Assembly: GCA_024347015.1 (NCBI GenBank)
Contig: AP024890.1
Span: 124,001-188,000 of the forward strand
Direction: 5' to 3'
Length of the DNA: 64,000 nt
Origin: Vibrio pectenicida
GTDB taxonomy: Bacteria; Pseudomonadota; Gammaproteobacteria; Enterobacterales; Vibrionaceae
The notes under the pieces are model-generated. The model did no database searches. It was not told the origin of the DNA and saw only the letters and a program-made list of their open reading frames with translations. This document shows, piece after piece, positions 44,715-56,988 of this stretch. Numbering within the stretch: the stretch's first letter is position 1; every line of letters begins with the position of its first letter. Both the position numbers and the translations under genes were made by a program.

Positions 44715-46265
44715 TTACTCTTGGGAGCTTTCAGGACTGAAGCTGGCCACAATATCAACCTCGTCGAAGTTGCGATATCCACGAACCATAATGTTGAACT
44801 CTCCAGCTGGCTTGTTGAACACGCACTGTTCATTACTGCCATTTTGGAACGGACGACAATCAAATTCAGTCTTAGAGACTAGACCCTCGTAAGTTACATA
44901 CAGATCAGCATCCCCACCTTGCGGCCCAGAAATCGAGATCGTCACTTCACCAGCTTCCGTAGTGCGGAAAGTGAAAAACTGCTCATCAAAATATCCTGAA
45001 GTAAGGTCTTCGACAGGTACTCCATTTTCTAGCTCATTGGCTGGCGATTCGACATCATCAAGACTTGTTTCAACCAAGTAAGCAATAGCCAATTTCGCGA
45101 ATTTCATCGCGTGGCTAGCAGTCGGATCAGAGTTTTCTAATGTGTCTTCTTCAGTATGAATATTAGAATTGTATTCATGGAACATAGTCTCAAAAGGCAT
45201 CGCGGCTGGATATCCCGCATTATGCCAAGAAGCATGATCTGAACAAGCGTAGCCACAGCGATCAAACCCATAGGAGATTTCATCAGTGTAAGTATCAATC
45301 AGCTCTTTAAGAAAAGCGGTTAGGTTTGAATCTGTGTAATCAGTAATAAAGGTAATATCATGAACGGAGCCATTGTAGTTCGTCATATCAAGTTGTAGCG
45401 CTGATATCACATTAGCCCCCTCACTCTCCATTGCCTCTGCAATATCTTGCGAACCACGTAGACCAACTTCTTCGGCAGCATATCCATAGAACTTGATAGT
45501 ACGATCTGGCTGAATACCACTTGCAATCATTAGACGTAGCGCTTCAGTTACAGTCGCAATACCTGAAGCATCATCGTCAGCTCCTGGAGAAATTGTACCT
45601 TCTGTGGTCCATGAGCCTACAGTAGAATCAAGGTGCCCTCCCACAACGACAATCTCATCAGGATGCTTTGCACCTAGTAATGTCACCTCAACTGATTTTT
45701 GCGGGTATTCACTGTGAGATATTTGACGTGCTGATGCAAAAGATACGTCTTTAATTTCTTCACTCCAGCGTTCAAACAGCCAATCTGACGCTGCAATACC
45801 TGTAGACGTGGTATAGAAGCGGTTAGTAAAGCTGGTCAGATTCTCAATGGTTGTGACCAAATTATTTGGCTCAACCTGAGAAATAAGTGACTCCACAGTT
45901 TCATTGTGACTAATCACGGGTTTTTCAAAATCGCTCATAGAAAGAGGCATAGACGCCGCTTTTATGGCACTTTCCTTGTCAGCATGCACCATATAACCAC
46001 CACAACGGTGTTTTTCTTTATGCATGTGACTTGATACAGCCGCTAGCTGACTTTCTTTTACTTTCGCAACTACTGCATTAGGATATGCGGCAAAGCCTTT
46101 ATGAGAGAAGCTTTTCAATACTGTTGCGCCATGCTGAGAGATTAGCTCTTGGGCATCGGCATCTGTAGTGATCCAAACTTCACCATCTTTTAATGTGTTG
46201 TTATCAACCGAGGCAAAGGCAGATGTACTGCTAATTAAAGCAATAGCTAATAATGTTTTTTTCAT
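44715..46265 (-). CDS. Secreted M28 leucyl-aminopeptidase-type protease with C-terminal PPC domain (copy 2)
   Basis: A close paralogue of the neighbouring M28 gene (visibly most residues identical), 516 aa from ATG 46265. Ligands by count: His211, Asp230, catalytic Glu265/266, Asp293 and His370, matching the five-ligand di-zinc arrangement known for the Vibrio proteolyticus enzyme. Signal peptide MKKTLLAIALISSTSAFA, propeptide to about 115, protease to about 400, PPC domain 425-512. This copy keeps PAAMPFETMF where copy 1 has SAAIPAESFF, near the substrate pocket, so specificity may differ. Own terminator downstream. Confidence 0.93.
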   Translation of the reverse strand: MKKTLLAIALISSTSAFASVDNNTLKDGEVWITTDADAQELISQHGATVLKSFSHKGFAAYPNAVVAKVKESQLAAVSSHMHKEKHRCGGYMVHADKESAIKAASMPLSMSDFEKPVISHNETVESLISQVEPNNLVTTIENLTSFTNRFYTTSTGIAASDWLFERWSEEIKDVSFASARQISHSEYPQKSVEVTLLGAKHPDEIVVVGGHLDSTVGSWTTEGTISPGADDDASGIATVTEALRLMIASGIQPDRTIKFYGYAAEEVGLRGSQDIAEAMESEGANVISALQLDMTNYNGSVHDITFITDYTDSNLTAFLKELIDTYTDEISYGFDRCGYACSDHASWHNAGYPAAMPFETMFHEYNSNIHTEEDTLENSDPTASHAMKFAKLAIAYLVETSLDDVESPANELENGVPVEDLTSGYFDEQFFTFRTTEAGEVTISISGPQGGDADLYVTYEGLVSKTEFDCRPFQNGSNEQCVFNKPAGEFNIMVRGYRNFDEVDIVASFSPESSQE

Positions 46266-46312
46266 AGCGAGACTCAATCCCTTGTAACTTATATTAAAAA
46301 TAAGAGCAAAGA

Positions 46313-46334
46313 AGGGCTCCGGTCTCGGAGCCCT
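46313..46334 (-). terminator. Terminator of the vibriolysin-type gene
   Basis: A perfect 9-bp stem AGGGCTCCG / CGGAGCCCT with GTCT loop, followed on the minus strand by a T-rich stretch. It shares GGGCTCC with the next terminator downstream. Confidence 0.85.
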
Positions 46335-46349
46335 GAAGTTTAGAATGGT

Positions 46350-49358
<3,009 letters not shown>

Positions 49359-49787
49359 TTACTTACCATATTTAGCCATAACGGCTTGTTCTTTGGGCAC
49401 AATGGTTTTGCCAATAGGAGCGAGTGAGATGTACGCTAACTTTAAGTGCTGAATAGCGAATGGAATGCCTATGATAGTCACAAAACAAGCAACAGCCGAC
49501 ATAATGTGGCCGATTGCAAGCCAGATGCCTGCAAATATAAACCAGATAACATTGCCTATCAGCCCCAATGAACCCGTACCGATATCTTTTCGATTAGTCA
49601 ACTCATCACGCGAAACTGCTTCATGCCCAAACGGAAAAAAAGAAAAGTTCCCAATAACGAAGCATGCACGCCCCCAAGGGATCCCTATAATGCTGATGAA
49701 AGCAAGAAGACCGAAGAACCACCACATCAGGCCCATCATCACCCCACCCAATACAAACCAAATAATGTTACCTATTATTCTTAACAC
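49359..49787 (-). CDS. YccF-domain membrane protein
   Basis: A 142-aa inner-membrane protein built of two similar YccF (DUF307) halves, each with a pair of helices and the GIPWGRACFVIGNFSFFPFG or GIPFAIQHLKLAYISLAPIG motif. Function unknown. Start is GTG 49787, with GGAGAG 8 bases upstream; no ATG competes. It ends before a hairpin. Confidence 0.9.
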   Translation of the reverse strand: MLRIIGNIIWFVLGGVMMGLMWWFFGLLAFISIIGIPWGRACFVIGNFSFFPFGHEAVSRDELTNRKDIGTGSLGLIGNVIWFIFAGIWLAIGHIMSAVACFVTIIGIPFAIQHLKLAYISLAPIGKTIVPKEQAVMAKYGK

Positions 49788-49867
49788 TTAACATACTCTC
49801 CTGATAAAAACCGTTGTATCCATTATCATGATGTATTCTTAATCCAAAATGAATATTGACAAAAAAG

Positions 49868-50596
49868 TTATGATAAGCCCTGCCACAGTGCTGTAATACC
49901 ACTAATTGTACATAGCAATAAAGCCACTAGGCGAATTTTTTCTTTCGGTAAAGTCTGAGTTGTGGATAACGCTAACTTATAACCAAGCCAACTTGCGGGA
50001 AGCAATGGGATAGTAATCCACAGATGATGAAATGTTAAGAAACCAACCGGAACTTGTACCATCAGCGACATAATAGAGCTAAAAACAAAAAATGCTGATA
50101 AGTTACCTCTTAGTTGATTGGCTTCTTGATGCTGCAACAACAAAGCCATTGGTGGTCCACCAATACCGGAACTGGTTCCAAAAAATCCAGAAAAGAAACC
50201 TGCTACTCCCATTCGATAAGAAGTGGGCTCAATACGAAATGGAAGAAGACTCACACCAACAGCAAGTAAAACTAGGAGGCCTAACCATAATGCCAATATC
50301 TCTGTCGAAACCATCACCAGCAAAACGCCACCAGCAATAGACCCTGGAATACGACCAATTAATGCCATTTTAAGCCCACCAATTTCTACACTATCCCTAT
50401 GCTTAAGAGCATTAAGAATCGAAATATAAAGCGCCACTAAACATATTGGTGCTGGCACATAATCAGGTGAGACAAGAAAAAGTAAAGGAGCGGCCACAAT
50501 AGCCAAACCAAAACCAATCGCCGTTTGAACAAAAGAGCCTAAAAAGATCAGAAACGCCGCAATCAATGCTTCAGTAGTTATCCATTCGGTATACAT
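49868..50596 (-). CDS. TSUP (TauE/SafE) family permease
   Basis: A 242-aa polytopic permease, about eight helices in two inverted halves. GSFVQTAIGFGLAIVAAPLLFL opens the first half and GFFSGFFGTSSGIGGPPMALLL the second, the paired TSUP signature. Members export or import sulfite, sulfoacetate, taurine or other organosulfur anions. The neighbours give no substrate hint. It is upstream of the YccF gene on the same strand with an 80-bp gap. Confidence 0.88.
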   Translation of the reverse strand: MYTEWITTEALIAAFLIFLGSFVQTAIGFGLAIVAAPLLFLVSPDYVPAPICLVALYISILNALKHRDSVEIGGLKMALIGRIPGSIAGGVLLVMVSTEILALWLGLLVLLAVGVSLLPFRIEPTSYRMGVAGFFSGFFGTSSGIGGPPMALLLQHQEANQLRGNLSAFFVFSSIMSLMVQVPVGFLTFHHLWITIPLLPASWLGYKLALSTTQTLPKEKIRLVALLLCTISGITALWQGLS

Positions 50597-50952
50597 ATTT
50601 GTTAAGACTTAACTAACTAGGAATCCTTATCATAACTGAATTTTACCCAAATAGACGCATTCAAAAGTGAGTTTCTGGCATTTATTTTCCACCATAAGAA
50701 GAAGACAGAACTATAAAATATCAAAATGATCAATATCTCTGTTTATTGCAACAAGTCCATCATACTATTCTGGGAATTAACAGTTCATAGGGGTGTCTAG
50801 CTGAAAACCACTTATGAAAGTGTTAATTGTATTCATTACAATGATTTGTAGCAAAGTTTCCCATTTATAAAAACGAGCATAGCATTTCCTTTTGTACACC
50901 AATATATATCTGATATAACCCAGTAGGAATTTGAAATCAGAGGAGTAATACT
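50597..50952 (+). other. Divergent promoter region, TSUP permease / ART-like gene
   Basis: A 356-bp AT-rich spacer. GAGGAG at about 50940 is a strong Shine-Dalgarno for ATG 50953. No operator or hairpin of note. Confidence 0.4.
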
Positions 50953-52182
50953 ATGTGGGAATCCCCAGCAACCGCGATAAGTTGGTTGAAGAAGAACAAC
51001 TTCTCCCGCACCGCAGCTTCAGTTGAATTTGCAAACTGTCCGTTTCCTCGATTTCAAGTCAGTGACTTGGGGACGACAGAAGCAGAAAGCCATGTGCGCT
51101 ACGCTGCGCTTATTTTACAAATCCTTGGCACAATACGCCCAGAGCTAATTACTCGACCGATTCTCCTAGATGTAGAACAATCACATTTGTTTGGCAACAG
51201 AGACATCATTTATCTTAGCAACAACCTGATATTACCCAAAGTAAAGACTAAACCTTTTGATTTTCTATTTAAGCAGATCATGGCTTTAGAATCTGAATTG
51301 GTTAACCCACATGAACGAAGTGTTAAGCGATACTTTGATAACCAAAGGAGACGAACAGCCCAAATTCTTGCTACTCAGCATCAAAGCAGGGAAATCTTGG
51401 AGTTCAAAAAGCTATTTGATGATAACCAAAATGAGATGGCTGCCCACCCTCGAACTCATCTAACAAGAAAGCAATCCAAAGTTTATGACTATAATGCTGA
51501 AGGTGCGCCTATTGTTTTTATGGGTATGAAAGCGGTTCCAGAGAATGTCGTCAACGCAATTCTCAAAAATGGGCTTATTCCGTTACGTTATCTCTATAAT
51601 CAGCAGGTAATGGAAATGTCTAGCAATACACTTCGTTGTAAAAACGACCGGCAATCAAAATATTTAAGACGCCGTTTTGTGTTAGATTTGCCAAGAACGA
51701 ATGGCAATCAACTTGATGTATTCCAACTACTACAGCTAGCTAATGCTCATAAATCAGGCCCTGGAGTATCAACATCCGGCTTTCATTCTACATCAGGTAA
51801 ACCAAGCTATGCTGTCGAGTATTCACGAGGCAGTGCGAGCAGCACCACACGACAAGCTTCATATAATATGGGGCTAGCGATTAAAATAACGCCTCTAACT
51901 TACCCATTGATCGTTCAATATGCGATTGAAACATGGAATAGAGGAGGTGACGATAGAAAAATTGTCATGTCCTATACTAAGTCGGATGATAACTGGAAAC
52001 ATGACTATGAGTCTGAAATTCTCTTAGGTGGGTGTACGCCAGCAAGCGATTTGGTCTATGTTGGGTTGGCTAAAGTTGAAGCTAAGGCCGTAGGAATGCA
52101 ACTTGGAGGACTATTAGGACAATTATCGGCGGGTAAAAAGCTTAGAAAAACAAGCAGAAGTAAAACACCATCGAAAGTGTAG
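50953..52182 (+). CDS. 409-aa protein with ADP-ribosyltransferase-like C-terminal domain
   Basis: Not assigned to a named family. Residues 185-375 resemble an R-S-E-type mono-ADP-ribosyltransferase: FMGMKAVPENVVNAILKNGLIPL (where ARTs have a YRG-type strand then a helix), HSTSGKPSYAVEYSRG (STS motif at 279-281; a second STS at 273-275), and YESEILLGG (E353-S354-E355, an ExE motif followed by GG). The Arg expected in the first motif appears to be Met190, so activity is doubtful or the alignment is off. Residues 1-180 are a helical, basic domain without a signal peptide; the last 20 residues are a Lys/Arg/Ser tail. It stands alone between the TSUP gene (divergent) and the photolyase operon (convergent). 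A cytoplasmic effector/toxin is one possibility. Confidence 0.55.
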   Translation: MWESPATAISWLKKNNFSRTAASVEFANCPFPRFQVSDLGTTEAESHVRYAALILQILGTIRPELITRPILLDVEQSHLFGNRDIIYLSNNLILPKVKTKPFDFLFKQIMALESELVNPHERSVKRYFDNQRRRTAQILATQHQSREILEFKKLFDDNQNEMAAHPRTHLTRKQSKVYDYNAEGAPIVFMGMKAVPENVVNAILKNGLIPLRYLYNQQVMEMSSNTLRCKNDRQSKYLRRRFVLDLPRTNGNQLDVFQLLQLANAHKSGPGVSTSGFHSTSGKPSYAVEYSRGSASSTTRQASYNMGLAIKITPLTYPLIVQYAIETWNRGGDDRKIVMSYTKSDDNWKHDYESEILLGGCTPASDLVYVGLAKVEAKAVGMQLGGLLGQLSAGKKLRKTSRSKTPSKV

Positions 52183-52251
52183 TAAGGGCCATTTCACCTA
52201 GAAATCTTTCAGATTATAATCATAAAATACTTCATTTTCAGTCCGTGGTAT

Positions 52252-52284
52252 CGAGTATCCCTACCTAGAAAAATGGGATACTCG
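52252..52284. terminator. Bidirectional terminator between ART-like gene and photolyase operon
   Basis: A perfect 10-bp stem CGAGTATCCC / GGGATACTCG with a 13-base loop. Confidence 0.75.
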
Positions 52285-52311
52285 CCAACCCTAAAAATCT
52301 AAATGGGAGAG

Positions 52312-53856
52312 TTAGAGCTCATTTAAATGTCCTAAGTAAAATTCAGCTTTTTGCAAGATTTGAGCTTGAACATTACTGTCTAGATTATCCCATGACCGAT
52401 AAATCATCCCAACACGAGGGTTTTGAGCAAGCAGCTCCCTATGCTTATGCATAAAACGCCAATACAAACTGTTTAATGGGCATGCGTTGCTCCCTGATTT
52501 ACCTTTAACATCATAGTGACACCCCTTACAGTAATCACTCATTCTATTTATATAAGAACCGCTTGCTGCATACGGTTTAGTTCCCACGATCCCGCCATCA
52601 GCAAATAGCGCCATACCCCGAGTGTTTGGCATCTCAACCCATTCTACCGCATCAACATAAATACCAAGATACCACTCATCCACTTGGTCTGGATCTATCT
52701 CAGTAAGAAGGCAAAAGTTTCCAGTAACCATCAAGCGCTGGATATGATGAGCATAAGCAAAATCTAAGGATTGACCAATCGTCTCTTTTAAACAGGACAT
52801 TTTGGTATCTCCTGACCAAAAATAGTCTGGCAGACTTCGACTGGCTTGGAAATGATTACGTTGGGCGTAATCTGGCATATTGGCCCAATACACACCTCGA
52901 ATGTATTCTCTCCAACCTAAAATTTGACGGATAAACCCTTCAACTTGAGCAATATCGATCTCAGGGTTAGTGCCATAAGCAGATAAAGCACTATCTATAA
53001 CTTCTAGCGGGCCCAACATTTTGGTGTTTAAAGCAAAAGCAAGTCGGCTGTGGTATAGCGACCACTTTGCTTGGTTTGACCTAGTCATCGCATCTTGAAA
53101 TCGGCCGAAATTGGGCAAGCATACGGAACAAAAATGAGCCAGAAGCGTTAGGCTTTGATTCCTATTTATCGGCCATAACAACGACCCAGACAAGAGTCCC
53201 ACAGTGTCAATATTGTGTCTATTCAGTGATTCCAAAATCTCAGAAACATCGGTGCTAAAAAGTAAAGGGGAAGGAAGATTTTCTAAATCCGAGGTCTTAA
53301 GCTTGTTACGGTTGCTCGCATCAAAGTTCCATTTTCCGCCTATGGGCTTGCTACCCTCAACCAAAATGCCAAACCTTTTACGCATTTTTCGATAAAAATA
53401 TTCCATCATTATGTGCTTTCCGGCAGGAAAATGCTGCGTAATGTCAGAAAACGGCAAGAGAAAGTGCTCACTCTCGACACATTCAATATCACATTCTGTA
53501 AGGGTCATTTTGTTCATGGCACTCAAGAGTCTATATTCATCAGGCCTTTGATACTCAAATTTTTCTACGCCGGATGTTTGGATAACATGGCTAACAAGCT
53601 GAGTAATATCTTGAAACTCTCTCGTTTGGTCGAGCTGAAAATATTCAACTTGATGCCCTATTTCTCTTAATTCAAGAGTGAAAGCGCGCATAGCACTAAA
53701 AAATGCACAGATTTTTTGGACATGATGCTTAACATAAGTTGCTTCAGGGTGAAGCTCTGCAATGATGTAAAGAATGGAGCTATCAGTTTTTTGAAACCAT
53801 GAATGACGAGCATTGAGCTGATCGCCAAGTATCAGACGAACGGTATGAAACGCCAT
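52312..53856 (-). CDS. FeS-BCP-type photolyase/cryptochrome (PhrB-like)
   Basis: A 514-aa FAD-containing photolyase of the iron-sulfur bacterial cryptochrome/photolyase group, whose studied members repair (6-4) photoproducts. VRLILGDQLN opens the N-terminal antenna domain and GWREYIRGVYWANMP and HIQRLMVTGNF lie in the FAD domain. Four Cys (C355, C443, C446, C459) have exactly the spacing recalled for Agrobacterium PhrB (350, 438, 441, 454), so a [4Fe-4S] cluster is expected. Last gene of a four-gene operon, with one base between the CRY-DASH stop and this ATG. Confidence 0.9.
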   Translation of the reverse strand: MAFHTVRLILGDQLNARHSWFQKTDSSILYIIAELHPEATYVKHHVQKICAFFSAMRAFTLELREIGHQVEYFQLDQTREFQDITQLVSHVIQTSGVEKFEYQRPDEYRLLSAMNKMTLTECDIECVESEHFLLPFSDITQHFPAGKHIMMEYFYRKMRKRFGILVEGSKPIGGKWNFDASNRNKLKTSDLENLPSPLLFSTDVSEILESLNRHNIDTVGLLSGSLLWPINRNQSLTLLAHFCSVCLPNFGRFQDAMTRSNQAKWSLYHSRLAFALNTKMLGPLEVIDSALSAYGTNPEIDIAQVEGFIRQILGWREYIRGVYWANMPDYAQRNHFQASRSLPDYFWSGDTKMSCLKETIGQSLDFAYAHHIQRLMVTGNFCLLTEIDPDQVDEWYLGIYVDAVEWVEMPNTRGMALFADGGIVGTKPYAASGSYINRMSDYCKGCHYDVKGKSGSNACPLNSLYWRFMHKHRELLAQNPRVGMIYRSWDNLDSNVQAQILQKAEFYLGHLNEL

Positions 53857-53857
53857 A

Positions 53858-55195
53858 TTAACTGTCTCCCTTAAGAGGCGCTATAGGCCAATCGACCATA
53901 TCGACATGATCAACGTGCCTCATAGCCGCTTTACCTTGCCATTTATTGATAAATACTTCAGCCGGATCATACATCTGAGTCTGTTTATCTAAGTTAAACT
54001 GACGCGAACCTCTAGGGTCAGCTCCAACCCCAGCCAAATATTGCCAGTTTCCCCAATTCGAGGCGACATCATAATCGATAAGCTGAGTTTCAAAGTATGC
54101 AGCCCCATACCGCCAATCTAGCTTGAGCTCATGAATCAAACAGCTCGCTACCACTTGCCTACCTCGGTTTGACATATAGCCTGTTGCGTTAAGCTGCTTC
54201 ATACAAGCATTCACTATCGGATAGTGAGTTTCACCATGCTTCCATTGTTGAAAGCGATAGTTATAAAAACTCGTCAAAGGCGCACTGAGGCATAAACCTG
54301 AAAAGCGAAACAAACGCGTGCCCCACTTTCTTGCATACCATTTAAAATACTCTCTCCAGAGTAGCTCAAAAAAAATCCAATAGGTTGAATCATTCGCTCC
54401 TTCTCTCCGCTCAAAATCTTTAAGCAATATAAAGACTCTCACAGGGCTGATGCAGCCCAAAGCTAGCCATGGAGAAAACCTAGTCGAAAATTCAGTACCA
54501 TCGAGCCCATTCCGTGTTTGTTTATAATGGCTGGCTAAGGTGCCAGAAAAATAGTGATGGCAATGGGAAAGTCCTTCTTGTGTGCCACCCGAAAACTGAT
54601 CGCAAGGCAGACAATTAATTTCATCTGAATCGATGTAGCCTGGTACCGTTGGCGGCAAATCTGACAGTTCTGGGGTCAAGCCTATGGAAAGATGTTCAAC
54701 TTTCTTTCTGAACTGAGTGAAAGTATTAGGAAGCTCTTCCAATGGAAAAGGCAACAACCCCTCACTAAATAAGGTGTTTACTGGTAGCTGAGTGCAAATG
54801 AGTTTGGGGTAAAGGCGTGATAATGATTCAACAACCCTTTGTTCGTTAGCTCCAGAGAACAAATCACAATAGAGATGGGTAACCTTATATTCTTCAATGT
54901 AAGTGGAGAGTATATCTCGCGATTTACCACGCCGAGTTATAAGCCTCTGGCCCAAGTTGCCAAGTGTCTGAGATAGTGACAATACACTCTGAAACAAGAA
55001 TGCTTGTCTCTGTTCACCCAACTCTTGCTCTTGAGAATATTGGCATAAATACTTGTCCACACAAGGAAAACAATATACACAAATCAACCGATCCACTTCC
55101 CGAGAAGCCTTGAAAAGCAGATCATTGTCCTGAACTCTTAAATCACAATGAAACCAATATAGTCCAATCTTTTCACTCACTCTTGACTCTCCCAT
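53858..55195 (-). CDS. DASH-family cryptochrome
   Basis: A 445-aa flavoprotein. YWFHCDLRVQDN opens the antenna domain, KVTHLYCDLFSGANEQRV follows, and the FAD domain has RFSPWLALGCISP, FFELLWREYFKW, NATGYMSNRGRQVVASCL, DWRYGAAYFETQLIDYDVASNWGNWQYLAGVG, all CRY-DASH markers. CRY-DASH repairs single-stranded cyclobutane dimers and may signal light. The first Met lacks a clear ribosome site; GTG at codon 6 has GGAGAG at good distance and may be the true start. Third gene of the operon. Confidence 0.9.
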   Translation of the reverse strand: MGESRVSEKIGLYWFHCDLRVQDNDLLFKASREVDRLICVYCFPCVDKYLCQYSQEQELGEQRQAFLFQSVLSLSQTLGNLGQRLITRRGKSRDILSTYIEEYKVTHLYCDLFSGANEQRVVESLSRLYPKLICTQLPVNTLFSEGLLPFPLEELPNTFTQFRKKVEHLSIGLTPELSDLPPTVPGYIDSDEINCLPCDQFSGGTQEGLSHCHHYFSGTLASHYKQTRNGLDGTEFSTRFSPWLALGCISPVRVFILLKDFERREGANDSTYWIFFELLWREYFKWYARKWGTRLFRFSGLCLSAPLTSFYNYRFQQWKHGETHYPIVNACMKQLNATGYMSNRGRQVVASCLIHELKLDWRYGAAYFETQLIDYDVASNWGNWQYLAGVGADPRGSRQFNLDKQTQMYDPAEVFINKWQGKAAMRHVDHVDMVDWPIAPLKGDS

Positions 55196-55212
55196 TTTGT
55201 CTTTAATGAGTG

Positions 55213-55737
55213 TTACGAAAAAATTCGTATTAAGGACTTATAGGTGGTGAAATTTCTATGAATTTCTTCTTCTCTCGATTCAAGTAATGCTAGCGCATTC
55301 TCGTTAAAGATCTCCGATAACACTAATGTAGTCGAATGATTATGCCATGAGAACTTGGACAGACGTGCTATACCTTTTTCAAACTCATACCCTGAATCGA
55401 ACTGACCAATTCCTCGGCTACACACTCCAAATTGATAGGGTCCTCGACTCACTGAGTCGCCAGTAAATAGTAGTTGTTCGCCAAGAGAACGCCCATCTAA
55501 GCCTAAAAACGCACTGACTGTCGACCTATCCGCAGAAAACAGATAAGACTTAGCCCAAACCAAAGGGGGCTCACCATCACACAACAATACTTCACGCATA
55601 TAAAATGGGCTTTGCTTGCTTTGACTGAGGGACTGAATATTAAAATTACTACATACGGACTTCAACGCACGGGTCAACGATCCCCTATACTTCAATATCT
55701 CAGGAACCAAAGCCTCATCAATACTACTCATTTTCAT
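55213..55737 (-). CDS. Chorismate lyase (UbiC)-like protein
   Basis: A 174-aa protein with the UbiC fold pattern: KYRGSLTRALKSVCSNFNIQ, then YMREVLLCDGEPPLVWAKSY, GRSLGEQLLF and LVLSEIFNEN. Arg48 and Glu142 fall where chorismate lyase has its catalytic Arg and Glu. UbiC makes 4-hydroxybenzoate from chorismate. Here the gene overlaps the MFS gene by ATGA and leads into two light-dependent flavoproteins, so a role in making an aromatic pigment or antenna cofactor, rather than ubiquinone, is conceivable; that is inference. Similarity is partial, so it could act on another ligand. Confidence 0.7.
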   Translation of the reverse strand: MKMSSIDEALVPEILKYRGSLTRALKSVCSNFNIQSLSQSKQSPFYMREVLLCDGEPPLVWAKSYLFSADRSTVSAFLGLDGRSLGEQLLFTGDSVSRGPYQFGVCSRGIGQFDSGYEFEKGIARLSKFSWHNHSTTLVLSEIFNENALALLESREEEIHRNFTTYKSLIRIFS

Positions 55738-56900
55738 ACTACTACCTTTGAAGCCGTTTCGCGTGAATCAGGGACAAATTTGAGGCATAAAATACTCGCA
55801 ATACACAGCAATACTGCAATAACGTGGTAAAAATATTCTCCCCCCAAAATATTGCGAAAGTCGAGCACAAACGAGCTCATCGCTTGACCTAAGAAATAAA
55901 ACATCACAAAGCCACTGAGCATCTGAGTCCTATGTTTGACAATACTGTTGCAAATGACAAGGTGCGTAAGTACTGGTAATAGACACCCAAACCCTATCCC
56001 GGTAAAAACGATAGCAGGGTATGCTCGCCAATCGACCTGAGTTTGGGACAAGCACAGAAAGGCGAAAGCAAAGGCGACCAAACACAACACCATGATATTT
56101 CGCTCGCCGTAATGGTGAACTCCAAACCTAGTGTAGTAGGCAACAATTGCAGACAATATGCTCATCACTCCCATCGCAATACCTACCTCAGTAGTCGTTA
56201 AACCTTGTGATTGAGTCATTAAATAAGGCAAACAAAGTAGGATCAAGTAATAGCAAAGCATACCGAGCCACCCGAGCAAGTAAAAAGCTAAGACCGGCTT
56301 GATGTCAGAAAAACGAATTGAATGAGTCGATGAATGGGCTGCTTTATCCGTTGGTACGATGCCTTTTATTGATATTGCCAGTGTAAACAAAGCAATTAAG
56401 TAGATCGCGAAAGGCAAACGCCAGTGGATCGACGACAACCATCCACTGAACATAACGAAGACAATTCCCCCAAGGTTGACCGCAATAGCTTGTTGGGAGA
56501 TGAAATGGAGCCGTTCTTGCCCAGTGAAGTAGTGAGCAATCAGGTGATTAATCACCGTCATACAAATAACAATACTTATGCCGAACATAACTCTGCCAAC
56601 CAATAAGGCTGGTAAAGAGTCTACCCATAAACCCGTGCTACCCAATAAACCATATATAGCTAGACCCAATAGTAAGCTCATTTTATCTCCTAAAAGATGG
56701 ATTAACCGGGAGACAAAAGGAGCAAATACAATCACCGAAATAGCTGGCAAAGTCATAATCAGTGATACCCCAAATGGATCATCAAAAACTCGATTTAGTT
56801 CAGTGAGTGACGGTGCTATGGCAGCATTGGCCATCACCAATAAGCTACTCCCGAGCAGCAAACATATTCGGCATAAATTAGATATTGAAGAATTACTCAT
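55734..56900 (-). CDS. MFS transporter (drug/metabolite efflux type)
   Basis: A 388-aa, 12-helix major facilitator. The loop 2-3 region LIHLLGDKMSLLLGLAIYGLLG and GVGxG-like tracts (GIGFGCLLPVLTH) fit the proton-coupled antiporter type (Bcr/EmrD-like). First gene of an operon with UbiC-like, CRY-DASH and FeS photolyase genes; it may export or import the small molecule handled by the UbiC-like protein. Divergent LysR gene next door. GGAA precedes ATG 56900. Confidence 0.82.
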   Translation of the reverse strand: MSNSSISNLCRICLLLGSSLLVMANAAIAPSLTELNRVFDDPFGVSLIMTLPAISVIVFAPFVSRLIHLLGDKMSLLLGLAIYGLLGSTGLWVDSLPALLVGRVMFGISIVICMTVINHLIAHYFTGQERLHFISQQAIAVNLGGIVFVMFSGWLSSIHWRLPFAIYLIALFTLAISIKGIVPTDKAAHSSTHSIRFSDIKPVLAFYLLGWLGMLCYYLILLCLPYLMTQSQGLTTTEVGIAMGVMSILSAIVAYYTRFGVHHYGERNIMVLCLVAFAFAFLCLSQTQVDWRAYPAIVFTGIGFGCLLPVLTHLVICNSIVKHRTQMLSGFVMFYFLGQAMSSFVLDFRNILGGEYFYHVIAVLLCIASILCLKFVPDSRETASKVVV

Positions 56901-56971
56901 CAGTAGTTCCTAAGTAAAAGTAGTTTCCGAAGAGAATAGGGATTTCTGGCTATCTAAAACAGAGCAAAATG

Positions 56972-56988
56972 AGCAACACAGCGTTGCT
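56972..56988. promoter_or_regulatory. Inverted repeat between MFS operon and LysR gene, candidate LysR operator
   Basis: AGCAAC-acagc-GTTGCT, a perfect 6-bp inverted repeat with a 5-base spacer, in the 148-bp divergent spacer; typical place for a LysR-type site. Confidence 0.55.

Noticed and set aside
49465..49791. 108-codon frame opposite the YccF gene
   Set aside because: Shadow of the YccF coding sequence; low-complexity Pro/Ile-rich translation.
56578..56913. 111-codon frame opposite the MFS gene
   Set aside because: Antisense shadow with no Shine-Dalgarno and an unconvincing translation.
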